Assembly: GCA_902782305.1 (NCBI GenBank) | Contig: CACZMV010000015.1 | Span: 1-57,745 of the forward strand | DNA: 57,745 nt | Reading direction: 5' to 3' | Origin: an uncultured Prevotellaceae bacterium | GTDB lineage: Bacteria > Bacteroidota > Bacteroidia > Bacteroidales > Bacteroidaceae | In this document: in pieces, positions 26,051-35,769 of the stretch | How positions within the stretch are numbered: the stretch's first letter is position 1 | Layout of the letters: each line of letters begins with the position of its first letter | Notes under the pieces: generated by a model | Seen by the model: the letters and a program-made list of their open reading frames with translations, nothing else | Database searches by the model: none | What the model was told of the DNA's origin: nothing | Made by a program: the position numbers and the translations under genes

Positions 26051-28408
26051 ATGAACGGTTCTAGACATATATTGACACTTTTACTGCTTTCAATAGTACT
26101 GCTGTTGAAGGCACAGTCTTTTACGCTCTCCGGAAAAGTGAGCGACGAAAATGGAGATGCTATCGAATTAGCAACAATTTCCTGTCTGGAACAAGGAGCC
26201 GTAACAATGGCTAACCTAAAGGGTGAATACTCGCTCAAATTGCATTCGGCAGATTCTGTAGTCATTAAATTCTCGATGGTAGGTTACCAGACAAGAACAA
26301 GGGTGCTACGACGTCCTAAAGGGAACCAGAAAATGCTGGTAACCCTGCATCCCATGAAAGCATTGGACGAAGTGGTGGTAACAGAGCGAAGAAGACAGAC
26401 TAGCAATACAGAGCAACTGGACACTAAAAATCTAAAACAAACACCATCAACAACAGGCAACGCTGTGGAGGAGCTGGTACAACAACAAGCAGGTGTATCC
26501 ACTCACAACGAGCTATCGTCACAGTATAATGTCAGAGGTGGGTCATTTGACGAGAACTCCGTATATATTAATAATGTGGAAGTGTACAGACCTTTGTTGA
26601 TACGTAGCGGAGAACAGGAAGGATTATCCGTCATCAACTCGGACATGGTAGAGAAAATCGGATTTTCATCTGGCGGATTTGAAGCAAAATATGGCGACAA
26701 AATGTCATCAGCACTAGATATCCAATATCGAAAGCCAACACGATGGGAAGCAAACCTACAAGCCTCACTATTAGGGGGGAGTGCATTCGTAGGTTATGGC
26801 TCCAAAAAATTCACCATGAGTCATGGTCTTCGCTATAAAACTAACAAATACCTGTTGGGGTCTTTAGAAACAAAAGGAGAATACAAGCCTAATTTCCTTG
26901 ACTATCAGACATATATCACTTATCAACCCAACCAAAGATGGGCGATTGAATTCATTGGAAACATCTCTGAGAATCACTACAACTTCACCCCTGAAACCAG
27001 AGAAACCTCCTTTGGTACCATGCAAAATGTAAAGTCATTCAGGGTATATTTTGACGGACAAGAAAAGGATATCTTCCGCACGTTGTTCGGCACCCTGAGA
27101 ATACAGCGAAATTTCTCACCAAACACAAAGGTTAGCCTTTTAGCTTCTGCTTTCCATACTAAAGAGCAAGAGACGTACGACATACAAGGACAATACTGGC
27201 TAGATGACACACAGACACAAGAACAATTGGGCGTGGGAACATATATGGAGCATGCCCGCAATTATCTGACAGCAAATGTACAGAGTGTAAAACTGATGGG
27301 CAACCATAAGACGCAGAAGCATGACATAGAGGCCGGCATTACCTTTAAATGGGAAAAGATAGAAGAAAATGCACGTGAATACGAGATGCGAGACTCCAGT
27401 GGCTATAGCATTCCTCACACTGCAGACAGACTTGACTTGATTTATACGCTGGCTTCCCAAAATACGCTGAAAAGCACTCGCATAGAGGCATACCTCCAAG
27501 ACAGCTATCGTTTCCAAAGCAAAGGGGAGAAACCATGGTACTTTACGCTGAATTATGGCGTAAGATTGGCAAATTGGAGCTTTAACAAAGAAACTATTGT
27601 ATCTCCACGTGTCTCATTGGCAGCCATCCCCTCTTTCAACCAAGACATTACTTTCCGTCTAGCAACAGGACTCTATTATCAATCTCCATTCTACAAGGAA
27701 TTGCGTGACACAACAACTATCAATGGGCAAACCATTGTGACTTTGAATGAGAAGATAAAGAGTCAACGGAGTATTCACTTTGTGGGTGCCTTTGATTATC
27801 GGTTCCGCATGGTCAATCGTCCTTTCCGCTTCACAGCAGAAGCATATTATAAGCTAATGAACAACTTGGTACCATACAACGTTCAGAACATGAAAGTGGT
27901 GTACTATGGCGAAAACAAAGCAAAAGGACATATCTTCGGACTGGATTTGAAACTCTTTGGAGAATTCGTTCCAGGCACAGATTCATGGCTAACATTTAGC
28001 ATTATGTCTGCAAGACAGAAGATTAATGGAGTAAGTGTTCCTATGCCTACAGACCAACGCTGGGGCGTTAACTTGCACTTTACCGATTATTTCCCTGGCA
28101 CAGAGAGATGGAAGATGACCTTAAAGCTTGCTTATGCAGACGGACTGCCCTTTGGTTCACCACATCGTGGATTGGAGTACCAGCAATTCCGTGCACCTGC
28201 CTACAAAAGAGCAGATATCGGTATGAGTTTCTTGGCTTATCAGCGTAATCACCAGCGAATATGGCTGGGCGTTGATGCACTGAACATCTTTGGAATTTCC
28301 AATGTCAACTCATACTATTGGGTAACGGATGTGACGAACCATCAATATGCAGTGCCTAACTATTTAACAGGGCGACAAATTAACGGAAAAATCGTTGTAG
28401 AGTTATAA
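26051..28408 (+). CDS. TonB-dependent receptor with carboxypeptidase-like regulatory domain
   Basis: 785 residues. Signal peptide (TLLLLSIVLLLKAQS), then a CarboxypepD_reg-like domain (~25-105: FTLSGKVSDENGDAIELATI), then a plug domain (~110-230: TGNAVEELVQQQAGVSTHNE, VRGGSFDENSVYINNVEV), then a large barrel. It moves a ligand across the outer membrane with energy from TonB. It lacks the SusC-specific features and no SusD lies next to it, so it is more like a siderophore, vitamin or peptide receptor than a glycan importer. ATG 26051 is used because the signal peptide starts there. Confidence 0.88.
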   Translation: MNGSRHILTLLLLSIVLLLKAQSFTLSGKVSDENGDAIELATISCLEQGAVTMANLKGEYSLKLHSADSVVIKFSMVGYQTRTRVLRRPKGNQKMLVTLHPMKALDEVVVTERRRQTSNTEQLDTKNLKQTPSTTGNAVEELVQQQAGVSTHNELSSQYNVRGGSFDENSVYINNVEVYRPLLIRSGEQEGLSVINSDMVEKIGFSSGGFEAKYGDKMSSALDIQYRKPTRWEANLQASLLGGSAFVGYGSKKFTMSHGLRYKTNKYLLGSLETKGEYKPNFLDYQTYITYQPNQRWAIEFIGNISENHYNFTPETRETSFGTMQNVKSFRVYFDGQEKDIFRTLFGTLRIQRNFSPNTKVSLLASAFHTKEQETYDIQGQYWLDDTQTQEQLGVGTYMEHARNYLTANVQSVKLMGNHKTQKHDIEAGITFKWEKIEENAREYEMRDSSGYSIPHTADRLDLIYTLASQNTLKSTRIEAYLQDSYRFQSKGEKPWYFTLNYGVRLANWSFNKETIVSPRVSLAAIPSFNQDITFRLATGLYYQSPFYKELRDTTTINGQTIVTLNEKIKSQRSIHFVGAFDYRFRMVNRPFRFTAEAYYKLMNNLVPYNVQNMKVVYYGENKAKGHIFGLDLKLFGEFVPGTDSWLTFSIMSARQKINGVSVPMPTDQRWGVNLHFTDYFPGTERWKMTLKLAYADGLPFGSPHRGLEYQQFRAPAYKRADIGMSFLAYQRNHQRIWLGVDALNIFGISNVNSYYWVTDVTNHQYAVPNYLTGRQINGKIVVEL

Positions 28409-28467
28409 AATAAGTTAAAGAACAACCCTCCGTTATAATTTATGGTACGCGTGTATACTATTTTTCG

Positions 28468-28475
28468 TACTTTTG
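28468..28475 (+). promoter_or_regulatory. -7 box (TACTTTTG) of the LruC lipoprotein gene
   Basis: TACTTTTG lies 28 bp before ATG 28504. Confidence 0.55.
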
Positions 28476-28503
28476 TCGAATAACTAGACCAAAGTACAAG
28501 ATT

Positions 28504-30522
28504 ATGACTAAGAAATTTCTATTCATGCTTTTAGGTGCAGCTGCGATCGTCAGCTGTAACAAGTTTGACCTCAACTATGATGAGGCAGCCGCAGCCGAAA
28601 AGGCAAAAGAGGCTCAAGAGGTTAAAGAGAATGCTGCCAAAATTTTTGGAGAGATTGACCCAAAACAAGATTGGAACAGCATTAACAGCGGAGCTGTAAG
28701 CATTACCGCTAATGCAGACTTGGATGACATTGTTAAGGTACAAATTCTAACAGAAGCCCCTTTCTTGAACAACGATGCTAAAGTATTAGCTGAGGCTACT
28801 GCAAAAAAAGGATCTACTGTTCCACTTAAGTACGATGCGCCTAACGCATACAAGCAGTTAGTTGCAGCTTGTATTGACAGCAAAGGTGTTTATTATATTC
28901 AAGTATTCAATGTAGGAGAGACAAGTGTTAGTTTTGCACAAACCAATCAATCTAATTCACCACGTAGAGCTCTTGCCAGCGACGCACCAGATTTCACTAG
29001 CATCAAGCTGAAAGCCCATCAAAAGTCAATAAACACTCGTCGCACTGAATCAACCGATGCAAAATTCAGCATGTGGAAGGATTCAAAATGGAGCGACAAC
29101 ATGTGGGTCATTGCTGATGGGCAGACCTTTAGTGACGGTTGGAAAATGGATTCACCAAAAGAAGGTGAAGGAGCAGATGCTGCAAAAAACAGGGGGGTCA
29201 TCTACCGCGACATTGATGGCTTTGCAGATGGCGAATTGGCCAATGTGGAGTTTATCATGAATAGTCTTTTCGTAAAATATGTCAACAAAGAAAAAAAGAT
29301 TAAAAAGAATAATGCCGCATCAGTTCGCAACAGCGCTTACAATGTCTCTGGCTTCAACTATTTCGAGACAGATGGTGTGAATCCCGTTACTCTGATTCCC
29401 ATTCAGGCTTATACGGATGACTTTAAGCAGAACCATATATTCTACTATTATTATAAGCCTGAGGACGTTATCGCTAGTGGCATGGACGAAGTGGAGTACA
29501 TCAAACAATTGCCAAAATACATGGCTATTCAGGTGGAGCGTATACAGAAGACTGTTGAAAAGGATGCAGGCGCTTACTACCGCAGACAGGAATTCTTACT
29601 GCCGTACTACAAAAACGATCCTGTTCAAGGTGACAACGAAGCTAGTGCTATTTTCCCCAAGGGCTACAAGGTTGGATTCCTTAATTTAAAGACAGTTAAC
29701 ATAGGTACCTATAATATAGATAATAAAGAATATGGTTGTACCTATGGTGATGGTCGTCTGAATTACGAGATTAACCATTACGGTAATTTTTTGAGTGCTA
29801 TGGACATAAGTTTAGGTGGCAACTGTGAGGGTGGTATGAACTGGACAGACCCACGTATTGCCATATTTACAGCCAACGGAAAAACCTATATGTGCTTTGA
29901 GGAAGGTGTAGACTGCAACTTCAGCGATATGTTGATTGAAATTGGTGGTGGTCTCAACAGAATTGACGAGACTCCCGACCCAGACCCTGAAACCTACACC
30001 ATGTGTTTTGAGGATCGTCCTGCCACAGCTGACTACGACTTAAATGACGTAGTATTACGTTGCACCCGCAAAGACAAAACAACCTTGATATTGTCTATTG
30101 TTGCTACCGGTGCTTTAGACAATGTTTATATTCATGGAGCTACAGGCTGGGCACACAACGACAAAGAAGTACATGAGTTGTTTGGAGCTGTTGATTCAGA
30201 AGGCAACAACCATTTTGTTAATACAGAAAAAGGCGGGAATGTAAAAGATGCTATTTCTGCCGAGGTTACTGTTTCAGAAACTCTTTCTATACCTGATTAC
30301 CTAAAGAATATTTTCATTGAAAACAAGTCAACAGGCAAAACCGTTGGGATACCACAGACTGGTGAACCTCCTTACGCTATTATCGTTCCAGGAATCTTTG
30401 AATATCCTTTGGAGCGTGTATGTATTAATAATGCATACTTGAAGTTCAACAACTGGGCACAGGATATGACTACGCACACGGACTGGTATACAGAGCCTGA
30501 ATCAGAAAAGGTTTACGAATAA
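28504..30522 (+). CDS. LruC/DUF4842 domain lipoprotein
   Basis: 672 residues. The signal peptide ends AIVSC with the lipidated Cys near residue 18, then an Ala/Glu/Lys-rich stretch and a DPKQDWNSINSG segment. From residue ~500 comes the LruC motif MCFEDRPATADYDLNDVVLR, in which the Asp-rich DYDLND loop probably binds calcium. LruC-domain proteins are surface lipoproteins or adhesin-like proteins of Bacteroidetes without a known enzyme role. It is more A+T rich than its neighbours. A strong terminator follows at 30543-30576. Confidence 0.75.
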   Translation: MTKKFLFMLLGAAAIVSCNKFDLNYDEAAAAEKAKEAQEVKENAAKIFGEIDPKQDWNSINSGAVSITANADLDDIVKVQILTEAPFLNNDAKVLAEATAKKGSTVPLKYDAPNAYKQLVAACIDSKGVYYIQVFNVGETSVSFAQTNQSNSPRRALASDAPDFTSIKLKAHQKSINTRRTESTDAKFSMWKDSKWSDNMWVIADGQTFSDGWKMDSPKEGEGADAAKNRGVIYRDIDGFADGELANVEFIMNSLFVKYVNKEKKIKKNNAASVRNSAYNVSGFNYFETDGVNPVTLIPIQAYTDDFKQNHIFYYYYKPEDVIASGMDEVEYIKQLPKYMAIQVERIQKTVEKDAGAYYRRQEFLLPYYKNDPVQGDNEASAIFPKGYKVGFLNLKTVNIGTYNIDNKEYGCTYGDGRLNYEINHYGNFLSAMDISLGGNCEGGMNWTDPRIAIFTANGKTYMCFEEGVDCNFSDMLIEIGGGLNRIDETPDPDPETYTMCFEDRPATADYDLNDVVLRCTRKDKTTLILSIVATGALDNVYIHGATGWAHNDKEVHELFGAVDSEGNNHFVNTEKGGNVKDAISAEVTVSETLSIPDYLKNIFIENKSTGKTVGIPQTGEPPYAIIVPGIFEYPLERVCINNAYLKFNNWAQDMTTHTDWYTEPESEKVYE

Positions 30523-30542
30523 GAGGAACTTACGTCATAAGG

Positions 30543-30576
30543 AAAAAGGGTTATTCTTCAGGAATAGCCCTTTTTT
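30543..30576 (+). terminator. Terminator of the LruC lipoprotein gene
   Basis: AAAAGGGTTATTC pairs with GGAATAGCCCTTTT around a 4-nt TTCA loop, followed by TTTTTTG. It separates this gene from the carbohydrate cluster. Confidence 0.9.
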
Positions 30577-30655
30577 GTGTATAAATATAGCCTTTGCTGA
30601 TACAATTGCGAAAGTTCACGAAACATAGCACAACGTTTTTCTCATTATTATTATG

Positions 30656-30663
30656 TAACTTTG
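30656..30663 (+). promoter_or_regulatory. -7 box (TAACTTTG) of the carbohydrate cluster, 5 bp before the first ATG
   Basis: TAACTTTG precedes ATG 30669 by 5 bp. It follows the terminator at 30543-30576 and would drive the double GH43, GH3 and GH31 genes. Confidence 0.6.
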
Positions 30664-30668
30664 CAACC

Positions 30669-33392
30669 ATGAAGATGAAGAAAACTATAATACTTACTGC
30701 TGCATTAGCGATAGCAATGAACAGTACAGCACAAAATCCTTTTGTGCAGACTTGGTGTACGAGTGATCCAGCCCCTATGGTACATAATGGCAGAATGTAT
30801 GTCTATACGGGACACGATGAAGACAATGCCGACTTCTTCTGGATGCAAGAGTGGCGAGTTTATTCTACGGACGACATGGTAAACTGGGTAGATCATGGTT
30901 CACCATTAGCCTTGGAGAGTTTCTCTTGGGCTGACGACAGAGCATGGGCATCACAATGCGTAGAACGTGATGGCAAATTTTATTGGTACATCTGTGCCCA
31001 TTCTAAGATTTCTAATGGTATGGCTATTGGTGTGGCAGTGAGTGACACACCAACAGGACCTTTCCGCGATGCCATTGGAAAGCCCTTATTCGAGAATGGC
31101 AGTTGGGATCATATTGACCCAACAGTATTAATTGATGATGATGGGCAGGCATGGTTGATGTGGGGCAATCCACAGTGTTACTATTTGAAGTTGAATCGCG
31201 ACATGATTTCCTATAGTGGTGAGCTGGGCCTTCTCGACATGACAGAGGAAGCCTTTGGTGGTCCCATTATGAGCAAGCGAGAAAAAGGAAAGAAATATAA
31301 GGATTCTTACGTGGAAGGTCCTTGGCTTACCAAGCGCAATGGCACATACCAATTACTCTATGCAGCTGGTGGTGTACCAGAGCATATTGCTTACAGCACA
31401 GCCTCTTCACCTACTGGCCCATGGAAATATGCTGGTGAGATCATGCCCCTGAGTGATACCAAGTCGTTTACCAACCATTGTGGTGTTGCTGACTATAAAG
31501 GTCATTCCTACTTTTTCTATCATACTGGAAAACTACCCAATGGCGGAGGCTTTGGACGCAGTGTTGCTGTTGAGGAGTTCAAGTACAATGCAGATGGCAG
31601 TTTCCCAACAATTCTTCCTACAGACGAGGGTGTTAAACCTGTGGGCAAGTTCGACCCTTATCGTAAGGTGGAAGCTGAAACTATGGCCTTTTCAAAAGGT
31701 GTAAAAACTGAGCAGAACGATCAGATTGGTGTCTATGTAACAGATATCCACAATGGCGACTATATCAAGTTGCAGAACGTACATTTCTGCAATAAGATTC
31801 CTCGCACCTTCACTGCACGTATAGCCAGTGGCTTGCGTGGTGGACAAATCGAAATCCGTATCGATAGCATTGGTGGAAAGCTGCTTGGAACTGTGAATGT
31901 TCCAGGAACTGGTGGTTGGGAGCAGTGGCAAACCATTACCACTGATCTGACAACTATTGCCAGTGGACATCATGATATGTATTTTGTATTCAAAGGCCGT
32001 AAGGGACCCAAGCTCTTCAATTTCGATTGGTGGGAGATGCGTGGATTGGAACAAGTGAATATGCCACTTTTCCAAACCAAATATACTGCAGACCCCTCTC
32101 CTCTCGTTGTAGGCGACACCTTATTCTTATATACATCCCACGATGCTTCTCCTGAGGATATTCCTGACGAGAACGAGAAATCATCAGCAGGATTCTTCAT
32201 GTACGATTGGCTGTTGTGGTCTACCACCGATATGGTCAACTGGACGGAACATGGTGCAGTGGCTTCACTGAAAGACTTCCCATGGCGCAGTCGTGAGAAT
32301 GGCGCCTGGGCTATCCAGACTGTCGAACGTAATGGCAAATACTATCTCTATGCTCCTTTGCATGGACATGGTATTGGTGTGTTGGAGGCAGATTCCCCCT
32401 ATGGTCCATTCAAAGATCCCCTTGGAAAACCATTGGTTTGGGACCAGAGCAATTGGTATGACATAGACCCCAGCGTCTATACTGACGACGATGGTCAAGC
32501 CTATATGTATTGGGGCAATCCCCATACTTTCTGGGCTAAGTTGGGCAACGACATGACCTCACTCACAAGTGGTGTTACCAAGTTGCCACACATTCCCAAC
32601 TATCAGGAAGGTCCTTGGTTCTACAAACGTAATAGACATTATTATCTGGGCTTCGCTTCAACTTGTTGTCCAGAGGCTTTGGGCTATGCGATGAGCGATA
32701 GTCCCACAGGTCCTTGGGAGTGGAAGGGTTATATCATGAAGCCCACTCCTCGCGATAGAGGCAATCATCCTGGCATTTGCGATTATAAGGGACACTCTTA
32801 TGTCTTTGGACAGAATTATGACCTAATGCATCTTGAGACTTTCGAACATCACGAGCGTCGTAGTGTTTCCGCTACAGAGATTACCTACAATGCTGATGGA
32901 ACCATTCAGGAAGTTCCTTACTGGCTCGACCAGAAGCCCATGAACCAATTGCATTGGCTCAATCCCTATCAGCGTGTAGAAGCAGAAACCATGAACTGGG
33001 GTTATGGACTGAAGTCTTCGAAGATGGGCATCCAGAACACAGGCGTTGTGAAGGATATGCCTGAATCCACTGGTAAGCGTAATCTGTATATCTATGATAT
33101 CAACGATGGCGAATATATCCGTCTGCGTGGTGTTGACTTTGGAAGCAAGGGCGCTAAGCAGTTTGCCATAACAGCTTCTGCTGCTATAAAGGCAGGTTGC
33201 ACCATCACACTCCGTTTGAACAGCAATAAAGGTCCTGTTATTGGGACCCTGAATGTGAAGAGTACTGGCAGTGTAGACAAATATCGCACATTCACCACCA
33301 AAGTGAAGGAGGCCACAGGTGTTCACGACCTTTACATTTGTTTCAGCAATGCCCAAGGAGACGTACATCTTGATTGGTGGCAGTTTAAATAG
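30669..33392 (+). CDS. double glycoside hydrolase: two GH43-CBM6 modules in tandem
   Basis: 907 residues, signal peptide to about residue 21. Module 1: GH43 five-bladed propeller with general base Asp33 (SDPAP), pKa-setting Asp150 (HIDPTV) and general acid Glu216 (VEGPW), then a CBM6 beta-sandwich at ~330-455 (VEAETMAFSKG to DWWEM). Module 2 repeats the order: Asp475 (ADPSP), Asp600 (DIDPSV), Glu647 (QEGPW), then CBM6 at ~768-906 ending HLDWWQF. Both catalytic sets are intact. GH43 enzymes remove arabinofuranosyl or xylosyl units. The chain is about twice the usual length. A -7 box ends 5 bp before ATG 30669. First gene of the CAZyme cluster. Confidence 0.88.
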   Translation: MKMKKTIILTAALAIAMNSTAQNPFVQTWCTSDPAPMVHNGRMYVYTGHDEDNADFFWMQEWRVYSTDDMVNWVDHGSPLALESFSWADDRAWASQCVERDGKFYWYICAHSKISNGMAIGVAVSDTPTGPFRDAIGKPLFENGSWDHIDPTVLIDDDGQAWLMWGNPQCYYLKLNRDMISYSGELGLLDMTEEAFGGPIMSKREKGKKYKDSYVEGPWLTKRNGTYQLLYAAGGVPEHIAYSTASSPTGPWKYAGEIMPLSDTKSFTNHCGVADYKGHSYFFYHTGKLPNGGGFGRSVAVEEFKYNADGSFPTILPTDEGVKPVGKFDPYRKVEAETMAFSKGVKTEQNDQIGVYVTDIHNGDYIKLQNVHFCNKIPRTFTARIASGLRGGQIEIRIDSIGGKLLGTVNVPGTGGWEQWQTITTDLTTIASGHHDMYFVFKGRKGPKLFNFDWWEMRGLEQVNMPLFQTKYTADPSPLVVGDTLFLYTSHDASPEDIPDENEKSSAGFFMYDWLLWSTTDMVNWTEHGAVASLKDFPWRSRENGAWAIQTVERNGKYYLYAPLHGHGIGVLEADSPYGPFKDPLGKPLVWDQSNWYDIDPSVYTDDDGQAYMYWGNPHTFWAKLGNDMTSLTSGVTKLPHIPNYQEGPWFYKRNRHYYLGFASTCCPEALGYAMSDSPTGPWEWKGYIMKPTPRDRGNHPGICDYKGHSYVFGQNYDLMHLETFEHHERRSVSATEITYNADGTIQEVPYWLDQKPMNQLHWLNPYQRVEAETMNWGYGLKSSKMGIQNTGVVKDMPESTGKRNLYIYDINDGEYIRLRGVDFGSKGAKQFAITASAAIKAGCTITLRLNSNKGPVIGTLNVKSTGSVDKYRTFTTKVKEATGVHDLYICFSNAQGDVHLDWWQFK

Positions 33393-33407
33393 GACAAGAC
33401 AAACGCA

Positions 33408-35765
33408 ATGAAAATTAAAACAATGACAATGATGTGCACAACAGCACTTTTCATGGGGTGTAGTGTCCCTGACCTAGAGCAACAGGTTGATGAGCTCTAT
33501 GGCAAGATGACGCAGGAAGAGCGCATTGCCCAGTTGAGAAGTATGTATATGGAAGATCTCTTCGACGAGCAGGGGCAGTTGGATACTGCAAAATGTCGTC
33601 AACAGATACCCAACGGTATTGGGCATTTCGCCCAATATGCTTTTCAGAAGCAAAGAGATCCTAATCTTCTGCGAGATATGGTGGCAGCTTTGCAAAAGTG
33701 GTTGATGGAAAATACGCCCAATGGCATCCCTGCCCTCTTCCATGAAGAGGTTCTATCAGGTGTCAACGCACGTGGAGCAACTATCTATCCCCAACAGATT
33801 GGCCAGGCTTGCTCGTTCAATCCAGAGTTGGCAGAGTTGAAAACCCTTCAGACGAGTACAGCCATGCGAAAGATGGGTGGTGTCTTGTCACTCTCGCCCA
33901 TGGTGGATGTTTGTCGCACACCTAGTTTCAATCGTTTGGAGGAGTCATATGGAGAAGATGGTTACTTGTCTGCTGTTATGGGAACAGCCTTTGTTCGCGG
34001 ATTGCAGCAAGGCGACTTGAAGAAAGGCGTTGGTGCTTGCTCCAAACATTATCTTGGATATGGTGGAGGTGGTGATGCAGACGAGAAGGAATTGATGGAA
34101 GAAATCCTTTTGCCTCATGAAACCATGATACGCATGGAAGGCAGCAAGGTCGTTATGCCTGGCTATCATGCAATGGCAGATAATAATGGTGAGAATGTCA
34201 ATTGTGTGGCAAATGCAAAGATTCTGCAAGACATTCTGCGTGACTATTTAGGCTTTGATGGTATGGTAGTGAGCGACTATACAGCTATTGACCAAATACC
34301 TAACCTTGCCACCCCAATGGAGAAGGCTGTTGCAGCTATCAATGCAGGCAATGATGTAGACTTCCCCTTTGGTGCCAATTATCAGTATCTTCAGGAAGCC
34401 ATCGACAAAGGACTGGTAAAACCAGAAACCTTTGAACGTGCTGTCAAGGATGTCTTGCGCTATAAGTTCCGTGCTGGATTGTTTGACAAGAATCCTTATC
34501 TTTATAGTACGGAGAAGATAGAATTAGACACTCCAGAGGAGCGCAAAACTGCCTACAAGATTGCCACACAGAGCATTGTGCTATTGAAAAACGATGGTAC
34601 TTTGCCACTTGATGAGGGGAAGTCGCCTGAGAAAATCCTTATCACAGGTCCGAATGCCAACTCTATGTGGGCCATGTGTGGTGACTATTCATTCCCGTCT
34701 ATGAGCTATTTCTGGAAAAAGGTTGAGAAAGACCTTGACCATCCTCATGTCGTTGGTTTGCTGGAAGGAATGCGCGACAGAAAGCCCTCTCACATGAACA
34801 TTCTCTATTCTCGTGGTTGCGATTGGACAGAGGAGATTGAGACCAAATTTACAGAAGGTGGCGACGAGCGCGCTTGGGAGTATGAACTTCTGCATCGCAT
34901 GGTGGATGCTGGCGAAAAGGCCGATCCCCAGGAAGCTCTCAAGATGGCTAAGGAGTGTGATGTCATTATCGCCGCTATGGGTGAAAACGTCATGCTTTGT
35001 GGCGAGAATAGAGATCGTCAGGGACTTCATCTGCCTGGAAAGCAGGAACAATATGTTGAGCAACTGCTGGCTACAGGCAAGCCTGTCGTTCTGGTCTTGT
35101 TTGGAGGTCGTGCCCAGGTCATCTCCAATCTTGCTGAGCGTTGCTCTGCTGTTGTTCAGGCATGGTATCCTGGCGAAGAAGGAGGCCATGCTGTAGCTGA
35201 TATTCTCTATGGAACGGTTGCTCCTTCTGGCAAACTTTCTGTCAGTTATCCCAATACGGAGGTTTACGAGCCTCTTTGCTATAACTACTCTGCAGAACAG
35301 GATGCACGTGTACAATGGCCTTTCGGCTATGGTTTAACCTACACCACCTTTGAATACAAGAATCTCAAAGTGGAAAGCGAAGTCCAGACCACCAATCCGT
35401 TTATCGACTTATCGTTTGAAGTAAAGAACACTGGTTTTATGGCTGCTGATGAGATTGCTCAGGTATATATCTCCTCCACATCAGACGACCAACCAATCCG
35501 TCCTATCCAACTTCAGGGCTTTACTCGCATACCTCTCCAACCCAATGAGAGCAAGACTGTTAAGGTGAGATTGTATACAGAGCAGTTTGGTTTTTACAGT
35601 CACGAGAATGGCAAGCGCCAATGGAACATTCTTCCAGGCACCTACGCTATCAAGATTGGAGCATCGTCTGTTGACATCCGTCTGCAAAAGCAGATAACGC
35701 TGAAGGGTGAGGCTGTCAATAAGCCCTTGAGAGAGTACTATTTCTCAACCAGTTCAATTGAATAA
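33408..35765 (+). CDS. glycoside hydrolase family 3 lipoprotein (beta-glucosidase/beta-xylosidase type)
   Basis: 785 residues. A lipobox FMGC puts the lipidated Cys at residue 18, so it is membrane anchored, probably facing the periplasm. The family 3 N-terminal barrel has ACSKHYLGYG and the nucleophile Asp290 in GMVVSDYTAI. A second alpha/beta domain follows (ILITGPNANS; VVLVLFGGRAQVI) and a fibronectin III-like domain ends the chain (EYKNLKVESEVQT, IPLQPNESKTVKV). It would release terminal beta-glucosyl or beta-xylosyl residues. It lies 15 bp after the double GH43 gene and 4 bp before GH31. Confidence 0.92.
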   Translation: MKIKTMTMMCTTALFMGCSVPDLEQQVDELYGKMTQEERIAQLRSMYMEDLFDEQGQLDTAKCRQQIPNGIGHFAQYAFQKQRDPNLLRDMVAALQKWLMENTPNGIPALFHEEVLSGVNARGATIYPQQIGQACSFNPELAELKTLQTSTAMRKMGGVLSLSPMVDVCRTPSFNRLEESYGEDGYLSAVMGTAFVRGLQQGDLKKGVGACSKHYLGYGGGGDADEKELMEEILLPHETMIRMEGSKVVMPGYHAMADNNGENVNCVANAKILQDILRDYLGFDGMVVSDYTAIDQIPNLATPMEKAVAAINAGNDVDFPFGANYQYLQEAIDKGLVKPETFERAVKDVLRYKFRAGLFDKNPYLYSTEKIELDTPEERKTAYKIATQSIVLLKNDGTLPLDEGKSPEKILITGPNANSMWAMCGDYSFPSMSYFWKKVEKDLDHPHVVGLLEGMRDRKPSHMNILYSRGCDWTEEIETKFTEGGDERAWEYELLHRMVDAGEKADPQEALKMAKECDVIIAAMGENVMLCGENRDRQGLHLPGKQEQYVEQLLATGKPVVLVLFGGRAQVISNLAERCSAVVQAWYPGEEGGHAVADILYGTVAPSGKLSVSYPNTEVYEPLCYNYSAEQDARVQWPFGYGLTYTTFEYKNLKVESEVQTTNPFIDLSFEVKNTGFMAADEIAQVYISSTSDDQPIRPIQLQGFTRIPLQPNESKTVKVRLYTEQFGFYSHENGKRQWNILPGTYAIKIGASSVDIRLQKQITLKGEAVNKPLREYYFSTSSIE

Positions 35766-35769
35766 AACG

